Source of the DNA: Cladocopium goreaui
Taxonomy: Eukaryota > Sar > Dinophyceae > Suessiales > Symbiodiniaceae
Length of the DNA stretch: 64,000 nt
Assembly: GCA_947184155.2 (NCBI GenBank)
Contig: CAMXCT020003779.1
Location: 1,158,165 to 1,222,164 of the forward strand
Reading direction: 5' to 3'
Below, piece after piece: positions 1-12,244 of this stretch (positions are counted from its first letter, which is position 1; the number at the start of each line of letters is the position of its first letter). The notes below the pieces were generated by a model. The model ran no database searches. It had not been told where the DNA came from and was given only the letters and a program-made list of their open reading frames with translations. The translations under genes and the position numbers were made by a program.

Positions 1-900
1 CGAGGAGCTAGCTGAGCATTCAAAATATTTAGTTTCATAGTGGTTCGTTTAAAAATGAGCAGTTCCTTCATGTTCCTTCATGATTCCATATTCTACAGTA
101 GATAGAAAGCGGCTGTTTGATTGGAACAGAATCATGAACCTTGAAGAGATTTGGCCCCTCCCCACTCTCTGACATTGCTGACCCAAGTTGAACGATGGGA
201 AAGGTTGAAATGTCCCAACCCTGCCAAGTCATGTCAAGTCCCTGTTCGACTCGTTGGTGCAGGGGGCTTTCCAACCTTGACTAAATAGGATTGGCCATCC
301 AAAGTTCAACCATTGTCACTGTAGCGAACTCCAAGCACCACGGCCCTGTCCATATGGCCGTGCCTGAGCAGCCTTTGCAAACCTCAGGTAGCATAGGTGG
401 CCACACGCCGGGGAAACATGATCGCTACCACTCTGCTACCTCTTGTCTTTAGATGCGCTGATGCGCCACCAAGATACTTCTGCCTTGGAATCTATGAAAG
501 CCAGTGTCAAAGACCTACTGAACATGACCAAGAAAAAGCAACGCCAACATGCGCCAATAGAAAACTTTCCTATTCACAGTGCAGCAAGCCAAGGGGCGTA
601 GTACATCACAGCATTCAACGCAAGTCAGCTGGAAAAGTGGACTTGAGCCAAACATCACTTGCATTGGGTGTGGCCATTGAACATGAGCCGGGAAACTTGA
701 AGCTCGAACAGCATCTCACTACACAGGACGTATCAAGTTTAGCCTTCAGAAAAGCCACAGGAGTTTAGTTTCCACAAGATTCCAATGAGGCGAGCATGAA
801 CCATGAAGGACCATGAGTGATCACTAGTTATCATTAATAATAATTCATTAATTACAGTCATTAGATTAGTCATTAGTTACTACCCCCATCCAACCTGAGG
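1..900. other. No recognisable gene
   Basis: I see no domain, splice pattern or convincing coding stretch here. The open frames are short and low in similarity to anything I know. The right end is AT-rich with short TCATTA-type runs (about 820-890). Confidence 0.5.
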
Positions 901-1303
901 ATGTCACTTCTGCTCATGTCATTTTTTTTTTTGTGGGGGGGGGGTTGGTTGTGGGGGGGGGGGGGGGTGTTTTTTTTGGGGGGGGGGGGTGGGGGGGGGG
1001 GTGGTTGTTTTTTTTGTTGTTGGGGGGGGGGGGGGGGGGGGGGGGTGGGGGTTGTAGAGAGATGGGGGGGGTGGGTTTGGGGGGGGGGGGGGATTTTGGG
1101 GGGGGGTTTTTGTTAATAAGAAAAAGGAAAAAATGAAAACAACATGGAAATAAAAGAATAAATGGGAGGGAAAACCGACGAGAGGGACCCCCCCAGAAGA
1201 GAAGCAAGACCACAGGGAAGGGCAGCAAGGAGGAGAAAAAACCAGTAGGGGAAGGAGCGCGGGACTAAATAAAAAAACAATATAACTTCTGCTCATGTCA
1301 TTT
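901..1303. repeat. Homopolymer-G block flanked by a 19-bp direct repeat
   Basis: About 926-1110 is almost pure G broken by T runs, followed by purine-rich sequence to about 1280. The 19-mer ACTTCTGCTCATGTCATTT occurs at 906-924 and again at 1285-1303, on either side. The proline-rich and glycine-rich open frames across it are by-products of composition. The structure resembles low-quality read sequence inserted at a contig join. A real G-tract insertion with target duplication cannot be excluded. Confidence 0.7.
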
Positions 1304-1379
1304 GTGCTGGACAAAACGCTGGGCCATACTGGACGGAAGAGGATCAAGTGCAGCTAAGACACAGAAGCTCCGATGACAG

Positions 1380-3520
1380 ATTGTCCTCCAGCAAAATGGC
1401 AACATCTGGCAACTTTGATGTCTCTCTCTCTCTGGGTCTAGCCTAGCCTAGTCCATTCGACCCCCTCGCAGAGGCGCCCTGTGAACTAGAGACCAAGATG
1501 ACCAAGGCACTTCGGCCCAGGCCCACCGCAAGGTATGAACCATTAGAAATTGAATGAACACACGGCAACTTTGATCTGTTTCAAGATGTTTCAAGATCCC
1601 AGTCGATGAAAGTTCGTCACCCTGCCAAGATTTTTCAAGACCTGCCAAGACACCAGTCAACGAGACGACAACGTGAGCCAGTTGAGATTCAAGATCAGCA
1701 TCCTTGGAAGAATGGCCAGGAGCCATCCTGATGTTCATTGCATTGCTCTGCAATTTGTTCCTTGATGTCGCTGGGGCCTCACACTCCGGCGGAAATAGGC
1801 GGCAAACCCTTCACCAAAGCAGCAAAGGCCTGCGGCACAGGTTCCGCATGGATAATTAGGTATGGGTTGTGGATTCTACCCCGGGCAACCCTGCTGCGTG
1901 GCAACCCTGCTGCGAAATCGTGATCAAAGTCTGGTGACACCTGAAAATCAGAGGCACTTTGGCCATGTTCATTTCAAGTTCTACTCGAGCGCATCGCTCC
2001 GTCTCTCGAGTGCTCAGCTTTGCTTCGCGGCTCCGTCGTGCTGTCATGAAGCAAGCGGAAGTTCCATCGCTTCTCCGCGAGAAGCTGCAGCACTCAAGCG
2101 GCTGCGACATAACGGACATGTCTGGGCTCTTTGAAGCCAGCCAAGCAAACACTGTTCGTGAAAGACGTGGCGACCAGCAGCGCACGGGGCCAACACGATA
2201 TCGTGAGATGCAGCAAAGTCTGACAAACAAATAACACAACCTGTTGCATAAGTTTCGTCGTTGAAGGTATCAGGATCGAAACCAATCCGAGTAAAAGTAT
2301 CCATCAAATCGACAGGATCTACCTTCGGATGGCAGCTCGATAAAATGGGCCAGCAACACAAAGCCTCCAAGAAGAAAGGCGACAGCAAAAACCAAGTGCT
2401 GGCGATTAGCCCCGGCGTACAACTGTCTGCCAGTAGCAGCATGATGAAGATAGTCACTGGCCAAATCACTTCAAATAGCACCGTGAAGATTGCAAAGCTG
2501 CCAGAGAGGCAAGCACTCAGATTGCGGAAAGTTAGCCCATCGCAGCACTCCGTGAGAAAGCCTTCACAGCCGCTCCAAAGAAGGATCAGAGACAACTTTG
2601 AGGCCACAGAAATCCAAAAGGTAAGCACACATAGACCCAGCGGCTGGTTGCATGCGTCCCCAAGATGGCCAAACAAAAAGAGAACGATGGAAGCAGTAGT
2701 GCCCTGATAGATGACATCAATGACAAGGCCAAAAAGTAGGCTCACGGACAGCAGCAGTGGGATAATAGCAGGGACCAGAATCGCCCACGTCAAGATCACC
2801 TGAATCAACGTGGACAACCTCTCCATGAGAGATGTGCGAAAGAAGCTTCTTTGTCGTGCCTCCGGGGCAGGGATTCCTCGCTGCACCAAGTCTTCGGAGC
2901 TTTGGTGCGGAACCAGAAAGGAAGACACATCCCGCGCCACTTCTGTGGGTGCAAATTACATGGCCAGGTCCAGGTAGCTAAGATGCAGACTAAAGACTAC
3001 CAAAGGATACCAAAGGGCTGCTTGAGCCGACACTGGAGAACAACAGGTTGATGCTATATCTATTGATTGAACTACGGCAGCTGTTTGCCAGGGATCATTA
3101 AACTCCCGCAACGAGGTGACTAAGAAGAAATCAAAGACCGCAGAATCTCCGCTGCCTTCATGGTATCTTGCGCCTGCACAAGGAAGCAGGAAGAGGCGGC
3201 ATTGGCCCGAAGAAACCCATAAAAAGAACAGCACCCGCCCAAGTCAACTCTATAAAAGGATCAAAAAGGGAGGGCATGTCAGAATCTTGCATGATCTCGC
3301 CACATTTTCAGAGGCAGGCTGTCGGAATTCACAATTTCTTCTGAAATCCCACTCTCTCTGGCCACTCAACGGGCTATGGTGAGTCATGCCATACAGTTGA
3401 GACATGTTGGGACCATCATCAAGCGCATCAAAGGTGCGTTGCTCTCTTTGAATAGCCGCCGCTGCCGGAGGCCGTGATACAAACATCCCAAGAACGTCAC
3501 CTTGGAGGCTTCGAGGCAAA
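1380..3520. repeat. Diverged older copy of the 2-kb RING-gene unit
   Basis: Segments at about 1640-1840 and 2044-2940, and again near 3470-3510, match in the same order the units that start near 6975 and 8984. Examples are the GCCAGTTG..GATTCAA..CATCCTTG stretch, the GGAAATAGGCGGCAA stretch and the ACAAACATCCC..GTCACCTT stretch. Divergence is much higher than between the other two copies, so this is an earlier duplication. Apart from the RING gene no product is recognised in it. Confidence 0.65.
2044..2940 (-). CDS. Multi-pass membrane RING-H2 finger protein, copy A
   Basis: Likely membrane-anchored E3 ubiquitin ligase. The reading frame (about 298 codons, ending in TGA at 2044-2046) has roughly five hydrophobic segments in its first two thirds, followed by a C-terminal RING-H2 finger. 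The finger shows CVICLSDF, a third Cys in LAPC, then HVFHEQC and CPLCR, which gives the C3H2C3 ligand set. The Cys3-His4 gap is four residues, slightly long for the family. The frame opens at a GTG just after a CACCCACAG that looks like a splice acceptor, so an upstream exon or another start is likely. The N-terminal block SSEDL..RGIPAPEARQRSFFRTSLMERL is shared with copies B and C. The substrate is unknown. The RING assignment is strong; exact gene ends are not. Confidence 0.72.
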   Translation of the reverse strand: MARDVSSFLVPHQSSEDLVQRGIPAPEARQRSFFRTSLMERLSTLIQVILTWAILVPAIIPLLLSVSLLFGLVIDVIYQGTTASIVLFLFGHLGDACNQPLGLCVLTFWISVASKLSLILLWSGCEGFLTECCDGLTFRNLSACLSGSFAIFTVLFEVIWPVTIFIMLLLADSCTPGLIASTWFLLSPFFLEALCCWPILSSCHPKVDPVDLMDTFTRIGFDPDTFNDETYATGCVICLSDFAASHDIVLAPCAAGRHVFHEQCLLGWLQRAQTCPLCRSRLSAAASRGEAMELPLAS

Positions 3521-5102
3521 GTATGGTCACAGCCCCATGAGTCGGCTGGCCAGACTAGCCAGGGCAAGAAAGGTGCAGCGCTTGCACAGGCCCAGAGAAC
3601 AAGACTAGTTGGTGATAGTTAGTGGGTATACTGACGAGTTCCTAGATGTTACTAGTTCCATCTAGTTCCTGTGCCTGTATGTTCCCGCCATTCCCCAAAC
3701 ATCGCCAAACCTCGCCAGACAAATATGAAGGTCTTTGATGATCTTTGAGATCGATACAGCCCTGGTGGACTTGGTACATCTTGGTACGAGTCCTAAAAGA
3801 CCGAGACAAGTTGACCACAGAGGTGCGTACCATTGTTCCGCAGCCAAGCTGCAAGGTATGCAAGCGCCAGATACAGAAGCTTGGCCCGCATGAGCCTGGC
3901 ACACGCGACATCATGCGACGCATCCAGCGACTAAATTCTGATAATTCTGTGGTGCTATCCACGCGCTCAGTTCTCTCCTTCTCACCCTCTTGCGTCGTCT
4001 CAGCCTCGCCTCTGTTGAACAGTGTAGCCCCACGCCACAAGGACGCAGTTCCTTCAAGGCACCGCTGTGCATTGCCCAACGTCCCAAACAGCCTAAAATG
4101 ATCTAAATTGTTAACCAGTCTGTGGGTGAGGACTGTTTGTTACATTTTGTGACTATTTGGCGAATATGTTGCTTTCCTACTTCATGCTACCTCTTCCTTA
4201 TCTGTCTGAGGAACTAGACTCAGGCCGTGTCACATCACAGAAATCAGGAGTGAAGCAAGTCTTGTCTTCAATACTGCATATACCTCTTTGATGGTTCCGT
4301 TTGGCAAGTCAGTCACGCAGTTCTCCCGGGTCAACATGAGATAAACTATAGCACAATCAAACCCAGGACGCAGAAGGCATCTTGATTGGAGAATTGTTCT
4401 TCCTGTTCAAGGCATTGCGTTCATCAGTATCTTCCTCGATTGCATCAGTAGCATTTGACAAAGGCGCTGAAATGCGCCGACAGCATCCTACTTTTGCCTC
4501 CCCCCAAAGAAATCCAAAGAAGTCCTGTATGCAGTGCCGTACGGCTTGCGGCCCAAAACGAGCAGCTGTGTATCTACCTGAGACCAAGGACACATCTACA
4601 CGGCTACGACAGGAAGGGCAAGCAACTACAGTAAATATGACTGGATTGATGGCATCAACAGAGTTGCTCTGTGTCAAACTTGCAGAGGCGAGGGCTTGTT
4701 GCAGCTCTGCGAAGGACAATAAGGATGTTGGCTCACTCAACACGTGTCCAGCCATATTTCAATGCTACCACCTTTCAACACCTAAACATCCTAAACACCT
4801 TGTCTCATGCAATGGCTATTTCATGCTATTTCTATGAATTTCTCCCGTTGTTCCATCATAACAAGACCTTCACCAGCCAAGGGCCAAGGGACCATGTATG
4901 CAAGCAACACCCAGCCAAGACCAAGTGCAACCGCCCAAATCACAACCTCAGTCGAGCCAGGTGGAGCCCCATGAACTAAGTTGTTCAAGTAGTTGTTTTA
5001 AAAAGTGGTTGGTATGTGATATGAAAAACAAAATAGGATAAAGATGTTTGGTGGGCAGAGGTTGTTGAGAGCCATCCAGCAGGGTGTCCCCATAAATCCC
5101 CA
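2941..5102. other. Region without a firmly identified gene
   Basis: Open frames occur on both strands, but none shows a domain I recognise. The most coding-like is a minus-strand frame at 4357-4755 with a CPSC pair and a long residue stretch without low complexity. It could be an exon of the downstream part of the cysteine-rich gene or of an unrelated gene. I do not assign a function. Confidence 0.35.
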
Positions 5103-6067
5103 TTAGTGGTTTGCGCCGTGGAAGGAGATCCAGTGCGACTTAGAAACGACTGCCATGAAGTTGAAATGGAGCAAGAGGCCCGGTCCACCCACTTCAGTAC
5201 GACAAAGATTCGTAGACAACGGCCACAGCTCGCGGTTCTGGTCTCGATATTTCTGCTGCGACCGGGCACCCAGCCCACAATCCAAGCCGACCATGTTGGT
5301 GGCAGGGCGCCAGTGAAGTTCAACGAGATAGGCCAACAGCGCCAAAAGCAGACATCCAAGCAATGCAGCAACCAAATAGATCACCCAGAGATATTCCAGC
5401 TCGCATTTGCCGGCCGGAGTTTGCCGATACCAAGCTGCACACTCCAAGCAGGTGTCTGTACCATCTAGCTTCGGACGGTAACAGCCTGAGGTGCAAATGC
5501 GCTTTGTTTGCTTTGGACCTGGCATTCCTTTGGCTTACATAAGTTCAAAGTTGGTTTGGGGTTGAAGGTATTGAATTTTCAGTGAATCTCAGTGTCCTTG
5601 CCCCTGATTAACCATTTTCTTCATTTTTTTCGATTGTTATTCAGATCGGTTCAATGCTTCTGCGTGTTTCTCCTGCTTCCGAGATTTCCCTAGCTCTCTA
5701 GACCTGTCTGCGGAATGCAGCAATTGAGCCCGAGGCCATCTACTAAAGCTCCGCGGCAAGTTCCAGCTGCTTGGTCTGGGACCGGAGCATCTGGATTGTA
5801 AATGACACATTGGGAGGCAACCACGCAGCTGGCTCTGCAGGATGACACCCCATGTCGCTGATCCATAGCATAGTAGGGGCATTCTCCAGGGCATCGTGCA
5901 TCCATATCGAAGGATTGGTTCAGGGTCAAGGACTGGTTGCATGGCAAAATTAGTAGGTCCGGAGGTGGATCTTGCCAGGTGAAACCTCGAAACACAACTA
6001 GATTTGCGAGTGACTCACTTCGACTCACTTCGACTCTGGACTCACTTAGACACAGAGCTTGGCACAT
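5103..6067 (-). CDS. Cysteine-rich membrane protein, at least two exons (partial)
   Basis: Two minus-strand exons join cleanly. The upstream exon (end at 5704) carries CPGECPYYAMDQ, SCRASCV and QCVIYNP and ends in a Cys pair. The downstream exon starts at 5485 after TTGCACCTCAG and reads GCYRPKLDGTDTCLEC, then one strong transmembrane helix (VIYLVAALLGCLLLALLAYL), then an LWPLSTNLC and VGGPGLLL block. The join is phase 1 across a 217-bp GT-AG intron (5486-5703-ish) and keeps the frame. I recognise this layout as a repeated dinoflagellate family: cysteine-rich ectodomain, single TM helix and a conserved cytoplasmic LWPLSTN motif. No enzymatic function is evident. Further exons must exist on both sides; the true start and stop are not visible. 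Confidence 0.6.
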
Positions 6068-6974
6068 CTTGGCATCAAGTCTTCAACCAAACCCATGACG
6101 GGACATGATGGGCTAGATTCGCTAAATCTTGTGTTGTCAAAAACATAAAGCTGCTTGCCTTCCAGGGCGGAGCTGCCAGCGAAGTGTCACAAAATGATTC
6201 AAGCAGAAAACAGCTCTAGGAAAGACTTCCTATGACGAACTTTTCACAGAACTGCCGGACCTGCGAATACCGCGGCCACCCCAGATGATCCAGATGTATC
6301 TGCGCGGGTCAGGTTCGAGACAGCCACCTGAAAAGTGAGACGCGACTGGAACTGTGTGATCTGTGTGGGTATTGGACGTGCACCGCGTACAAAGCGTACA
6401 ACATCACCCCACTCCATCATCGCCTTGAAAGCCCCATGAAGTCTGAAATGATCTGAAATGGAAGTACTATGCAGTTGCTAGACTCCTAGACTGTTCGGAC
6501 ACTGGTGGCAAAAATGGATTAAGTCATATTAAGTCATCTGTCACAATTATATATATATATACAATTATTGTATCCCATTGCTAGCACCGCAGCTCCAGCC
6601 TGCATAAGCACTGGTCCTCAGCAGGAATCCCAGATCTCCCTAGAAAAACAGCCACACATCACAACCAAAATCCGGCCTGGCAACTTGGAACATGCTGGGA
6701 TCACCTCAGCAGCCTCAGCTGCGCAGAAATTTCAAGGCTGATGTCTGCGCCTAAAACTCTGCAACTCTGCAACTCGCCTCCCAATCGTGACATGACTTGC
6801 TGAAATGCCTCGGAGGCCACACGTCAGAAGGCTGACACAGGGCCCACGCCCAGAGCGTGCTGAGCATCACGGGCGGCATTGCCGGACCTCAAAAGAACAT
6901 CCTGAGCAAACACTGCAACTGCCGCATACTGCAGCCTGTCCCCCAATCACTGCCTGGTACCGCGGCATCTGGCT
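6068..6974. other. Non-coding or unassigned stretch
   Basis: Nothing recognised. There is a short (TA)n run near 6549-6561. The open frame on the plus strand at 6805-7203 runs into the tandem duplication and has no domain. Confidence 0.5.
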
Positions 6975-7775
6975 GCTAGCAGCTACTACTGGCCATGTGA
7001 GCCTGTCATGTGAGCCGAGGATGCCCAAAGCACACCTGGGATTCTTGGCATTTGGGGTGACATACTTTGACAATCTTGGACATGCTGCATCCATCAAAAT
7101 CATGCCCATATGGCCCCACTGCTTCAGTTCAAATACAAGCCCAAATAAAACCTGCCTGTCTGTACGGGCCCGGTCTTGGTTCAGTACCGGTCTAGCGGTC
7201 TAGCAGTGTTGAGCCCAACACAAACATGAATGAAAGAATGAAAGTCTCTCTCCAAACAGAGACCGCTTCTCCAAGTTGAGTGACTCCCATACATTGCCAT
7301 ACCCAATATGCCAAGTTTCAGAAAGCTCCCCTTCATTTTTTCCTCTGACTCGTAAGGCGCCAGATAAGGCATGTCAGCCAGTTGTGATTCAAAGTCGGCA
7401 TCCTTGCAAGAAACCAGGTATAGCCAGGAAATCTTGAAGTTCTTTGACATTCTTTGCATTGATCTGCGTTTGTTCTTTGATGTCACTAGGGCCTCCAACT
7501 CCAGCGGAAATAGGCGGCAAGCTCTTTGCCGCAGCAAAAACCTGTGGCAAATGGCATGCGGCATGGAGAGCCGGGAGCGACAGGTTTGGCATGAATGTGT
7601 TTGCAGGATTGATAAAGTGGTGAGGAAGAAGCCGCTTTGTTATTGGCACTCCTGCAGGGGAAACCGTTGTCAAATTCTGGTGAAACTTGGTGAAACCTGA
7701 CATAGTGGGCATTCTGGCAATGTTCTCCAAGTGAGCTCTGCCGGAGCATGTCCAGGCTCTGCTCAGACTCTGCTC

Positions 7776-8746
7776 TCACGAAGCAAGTGAAAGTTCCACC
7801 GCAAGTGCAAGTTCCACGTCTACCGGCTCTACCGTTCCAGGACCAGCTGCGGGATCCAAACGGCTGCGACATAACGGACATGAGCGCGCTCTTTCAAACC
7901 AGCCAACCAAGCACTGTTCGTGAAAGACGTGGCGACCGGCAGCACAGGGGGGCGACACGATGGCAGTAGATGCAGTAGATGCAGCAAAGTCTGACGAACA
8001 AATAGCGCAACTTTTTGCGTAAGTTTCGTCGTTGAAGGTATCAGGATCGAAACGGATCCGAGTAAAAGTATTCACCAAACTGGCCGGACTTTCAAGGGGA
8101 ATATGGCTCGGACAAGTGGCCCAGCTAGACAGGCCCCGTAGAAGAAAGGCGACAGCACAACCCAAGTTTGTTGAATTAGCAATGGCGTGCAACTGTCTGC
8201 CAGCATCAGCATGATGAAGGTAGTCACTGGAAAAATCACTTCAAATAGCACTGTGACGACTGCAAAAATGCGAAAGAGGCAAGGAATCAGTCTGCGAAAA
8301 GTTGGAGGGCCGAAGTCTGGTGGACAACCATGCCAGCAACGCCAGCCGATCACAGCGGCGAATTTTACAATCACCTGCAACCAATAGATCATCGCACATA
8401 TACCCAGCGGCTGGTTGCATTCGTCCTCTATATGGCCAAACAAAAAGTCCACGACGAGCATCGAAGTGCCCGGAATGTCGAAATTATTATACAAGACGCC
8501 AGGAATGAGGCTGAGGCAAAGCAATCCTGGGATGATCAGATGTACTCCAATCCCCAATATCAACGTCACATGAATCAACGAGGGCAACCTCTCCATGAGA
8601 GATGTGCGAAAGAAGCTTCTTTGTCGTGCCTCCGGGGCAGGGATTCCTCGCTTCACCAAGTCTTCGGAGCTTTGGTGCGGAACCAGAAAGGAAGCCACAT
8701 CCCACGCCACCACCGCCAGGACTTCACAAGCAGTTAAGGTTGACAT
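7776..8746 (-). pseudogene. Membrane RING-H2 finger gene, copy B, frameshifted
   Basis: Compared with the intact copy C, this copy has one base fewer near 8126-8135 (CAGCTAGACAGGCC against CAGCTACATAAGGCC). This splits the frame into an N-terminal membrane part (about 8072-8746) and a C-terminal RING part (7776 to about 8192). The finger itself is intact: CAICSSDF, HVFHEQC, CPLCRSR. There is also an in-frame nine-base difference near 8335. It may be a pseudogene, a base-calling error, or spliced around the break. Confidence 0.75.
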
Positions 8747-9781
8747 AGCTGAGATAGCTAATCAGCTCCAGAATCCACGATCGGGAGGTGCTTGAGCCAC
8801 TGGAGAACAACAGTGTCAACAGCTTCCGTTTGTCAGGCATGAAACTCGGCGGCATTACTAAAGTAGACCTGCAAATTCCAAAATGAACCATGAAAGAAAT
8901 GAGACTCCCGAAGACTCCCTCTGCCTTCAGGGCAGTGATACAAACATCCCCTGCACGTCACCTTCGAGGCTGCCCGCTAGCGGCTACTGGCCATGTGAGC
9001 CTGTCATGTGAGCCGAGGATGCCCAAAGCACACCTGGGATTCTTGGCATTTGGGGTGACATACTCCGACAATCTTGGACATGCTGCAATGCTGCATCCAT
9101 CAAAATCATGCCCATATGGCCCCACTGCTTCAGTTCAAATACAAGCCCAAATAACACCTGCCTGTCTGTACGGGCCCGGTCTTGGTTCAGTACCGGTCTA
9201 GCGGTCTAGCAGTGTTGAGCCCAACACAAACATGAATGAAAGAATGAAAGTCTCTCTCCAAACAGAGACCGCTTCTCCAAGTTGAGTGACCCCCATACAT
9301 TGCCATACCCAATATGCCAAGTTTCAGAAAGCTCCCCTTCATTTTTTCCTCTGACTCGTAAGGCGCCAGATAAGGCATGTCAGCCAGTTGTGATTCAAAG
9401 TCGGCATCCTTGCAAGAAACCAGGTATAGCCAGGAAATCTTGAAGTTCTTTGATATTCTTTGCATTGATCTGCGTTTGTTCTTTGATGTCACTAGGGCCT
9501 CCAACTCCAGCGGAAATAGGCGGCAAGCTCTTTGCCGCAGCAAAAACCTGTGGCAAATGGCATGCGGCATGGAGAGCCGGGAGCGACAGGTTTGGCATGA
9601 ATGTGTTTGCAGGATTGATAAAGTGGTGAGGAAGAAGCCGCTTTGTTATTGGCACTCCTGCAGGGGAAACCGTTGTCAAATTCTGGTGAAACTTGGTGAA
9701 ACCTGACATAGTGGGCATTCTGGCAATGTTCTCCAAGTGAGCTCTGCCGGAGCATGTCCAGGCTCTGCTCAGACTCTGCTC

Positions 9782-10741
9782 TCACGAAGCAAGTGAAAGT
9801 TCCACCGCAAGTGCAAGTTCCACGTCTACCGGCTCTACCGTTCCAGGACCAGCTGCGGGATCCAAACGGCTGCGACATAACGGACATGAGCGCGCTCTTT
9901 CAAACCAGCCAACCAAGCACTGTTCGTGAAAGACGTGGCGACCGGCAGCACAGGGGGGCGACACGATGGCAGTAGATGCAGTAGATGCAGCAAAGTCTGC
10001 CGAACAAATAGCGCAACTTTTTGCGTAAGTTTCGTCGTTGAAGGTATCAGGATCGAAACGGATCCGAGTAAAAGTATTCACCAAACTGGCCGGACTTTCA
10101 AGGGGAATATGGCTCGGACAAGTGGTCCAGCTACATAAGGCCCCGTAGATGAAAGGCGACAGCACGACCCAAGTGTTTCGAATTAGGCCTGGCGTGCAAC
10201 TGTCTGCCAGCATCAGCATGATGAAGGTAGTCACTGGAAAAATCACTTCAAATAGCACTGTGGTGATTGCAAAGATGCGATAGAGGCAAGGAATCAGTCT
10301 GCGGAAAGTTGGAGGGCCGAAGTCTGGTGGACAATCATGCCAGCCGATAACAGCAGCGAATTTTACAATCACCTGCAACCAATAGATCATCACACATATA
10401 CCCAGCGGCTGGTTGCATTCGTCCTCTATATGGCCAAACCAAAAGCCCACGACGAGCATCGAAGTGCCCGGAACGACGAAACTATACAAGTATCCACTAA
10501 TGAGGCTGAGGCAAACCAATCCTGGGATGATCAGATGTACTCCAATCCCCAATATCAACATCACATGAATCAACGAGGACAACCTCTCCATGAGAGATGT
10601 GCGAAAGAAGCTTCTTTGTCGTGCCTCCGGGGCAGGGATTCCTCGCTTCACCAAGTCTTCGGAGCTTTGGTGCGGAACCAGAAAGGAAGCCACATCCCAC
10701 GCCACCACCGCCAGGACTTCACAAGCAGTTAAGGTTGACAT
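9782..10741 (-). CDS. Multi-pass membrane RING-H2 finger protein, copy C
   Basis: Intact 319-codon frame starting with ATG at 10741 and ending at TGA (9782). It is a probable membrane E3 ubiquitin ligase. After a basic N-terminal block (RGIPAPEARQRSFF) it has about five hydrophobic segments, ending with FEVIFPVTTFIMLMLADS and a WVVLSPFIYGAL segment. Next come a short linker (FDPDTFNDETYAKSC) and a RING-H2 finger: CAICSADF, Cys in SPPC, HVFHEQC, CPLCRSR. The tail is acidic and Ala/Val-rich. The ATG is in good position, though GCTTGTGAAG a few codons in could also be a splice acceptor. It is the only copy with both an ATG and an unbroken frame, so it is the best candidate for a working gene. 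Confidence 0.78.
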   Translation of the reverse strand: MSTLTACEVLAVVAWDVASFLVPHQSSEDLVKRGIPAPEARQRSFFRTSLMERLSSLIHVMLILGIGVHLIIPGLVCLSLISGYLYSFVVPGTSMLVVGFWFGHIEDECNQPLGICVMIYWLQVIVKFAAVIGWHDCPPDFGPPTFRRLIPCLYRIFAITTVLFEVIFPVTTFIMLMLADSCTPGLIRNTWVVLSPFIYGALCSWTTCPSHIPLESPASLVNTFTRIRFDPDTFNDETYAKSCAICSADFAASTASTAIVSPPCAAGRHVFHEQCLVGWFERARSCPLCRSRLDPAAGPGTVEPVDVELALAVELSLAS

Positions 10742-11111
10742 AGCTGAGATAGCTAATCAGCTCCAGAATCCACGATCGGGAGGTGCTTGAGCCACTGGAG
10801 AACAACAGTGTCAACAGCTTCCGTTTGTCAGGCATGAAACTCGGCGGCATTACTAAAGTAGACCTGCAAATTCCAAAATGAACCATGAAAGAAATGAGAC
10901 TCCCGAAGACTCCCTCTGCCTTCAGGGCAGTGGTACAAACATCCCCTGCACGTCACCTTCGAGGCTGCCCGCTAGCGGCTACTGGCCATGTGAGCCTGTC
11001 ATGTGAGCCGAGGATGCCCAAAGCACACCTGGGATTCTTGGCATTTGGGGTGACATACTCCGACAATCTTGGACATGCTGCAATGCTGCATCCATCAAGA
11101 TCATGCCCATA

Positions 11112-12240
11112 TCCCATCATATCATATCATATCATATCCCTATCCAACCTCAAGATCGAGCTGAAACACTGCCTGAAACTCTTTAATCACTCGAACACAG
11201 TACCAATGAAGATCATCACCAATCCCTAAAATCAATTACAATCACAGCAAAATGACCATGAGGGGCTCCACCCTTTGCCGAGCAAATGATGGGCGCCTGC
11301 TTGATCCCAACCTGTCGAGTGTTGAGTGAGAGGATGCTTGGAGGTTCATATGCCACTTATTGCCACTGTATGAAAATCGGTACCCAAGAGATGCAGGATG
11401 TCGGACATGCCAGATGTGAATATTGCATATTTTTGCAACATGGCAATGGTGTTATGAAATATTTGATCGCATGGCTTGTGATAGCAGCATATCACGGCAG
11501 TGGGCTCATAGCCAGCAGGAGTGCCTTCAATGCAACAAGACGATGCAAGACCTAAGTAGCCTCAGATCCTGCAATCTGTGACAGATTGAAAGTACATGTA
11601 AGATCATGTAAGTACCACTCAAAAAATTGATCTTACAATGGGTTTCAACCATCAACCACAGACTGCGGCGCTGCACCTCATCACATGAACCGCACCTCTG
11701 TAGTGCAAACCTCCACAGGTTTGTCCATCGGCATCTTTTCTTCCAATTCCTGGAGAGACTGGACAATTTTGGAACCCTTCTGAGAAGTTGCACATCAATC
11801 CTGCGAAAAAAACATTATAATATGGATAACCCTGGTATGATGTATATATCTTTTACAAATTAATTAAGGCGTGTCCTGTAGCATTCTAATGCATTTTAGC
11901 TCTTTGTATGATACTGTTCATGTCCAATTATGGATTTGTTAAGTTTGCGTTGTATGTTTGCTTTCCATTTGATTTGCCAGAAGGTGTCCCTTTCCCAGAG
12001 GGCAGATAGATCCGATCTAGCTGTCCTGCTGCAGGGAGTCAGGGCGCCGCAGTTGTGCAAGGAGCACCAGAAATGGCAGTGAAAGCGCAAGAAATGGAAG
12101 TTGTTTGCCCAGAAGAAATGGAAGTCGATTGCGGCATCGGAAACCCACTGCAGCCAAAGCTAGGCCTCAAAGATGAAGAAATCAGCTGTGGGTGTTAGAG
12201 TTTGGCGGACAGAGGGGCACGTCAAAAACACATCTCGTTG
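11112..12240. other. No gene recognised
   Basis: Starts with a short CATAT repeat (about 11108-11140). The rest shows only short open frames and an AT-rich middle. The 17-mer TTCCCAGAGGGCAGATAG near 11991 recurs near 63960, so some dispersed repeat may be present. Confidence 0.5.
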
Positions 12241-12244
12241 TGTG

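Larger units (their letters stand above)
6975..11111. repeat. Recent 2.0-kb tandem duplication (2 full units plus a stub)
   Basis: The anchor GGCCATGTGAGCCTGTCATG occurs at 6991, 8989 and 10984, giving periods of 1998 and 1995 bp. Unit 1 spans about 6975-8983 and unit 2 about 8984-10978. A third, truncated copy ends near 11111 where the sequence leaves the unit at CATGCCCATAT. Over most of their length the two units are nearly identical, so the duplication is young. Each carries one RING-H2 gene. An older relative sits at about 1380-3520. Confidence 0.9.

Noticed and set aside
919-1347. Long proline-rich and glycine-rich open frames
   Set aside because: They are translations of the homopolymer G/C block and carry no information.
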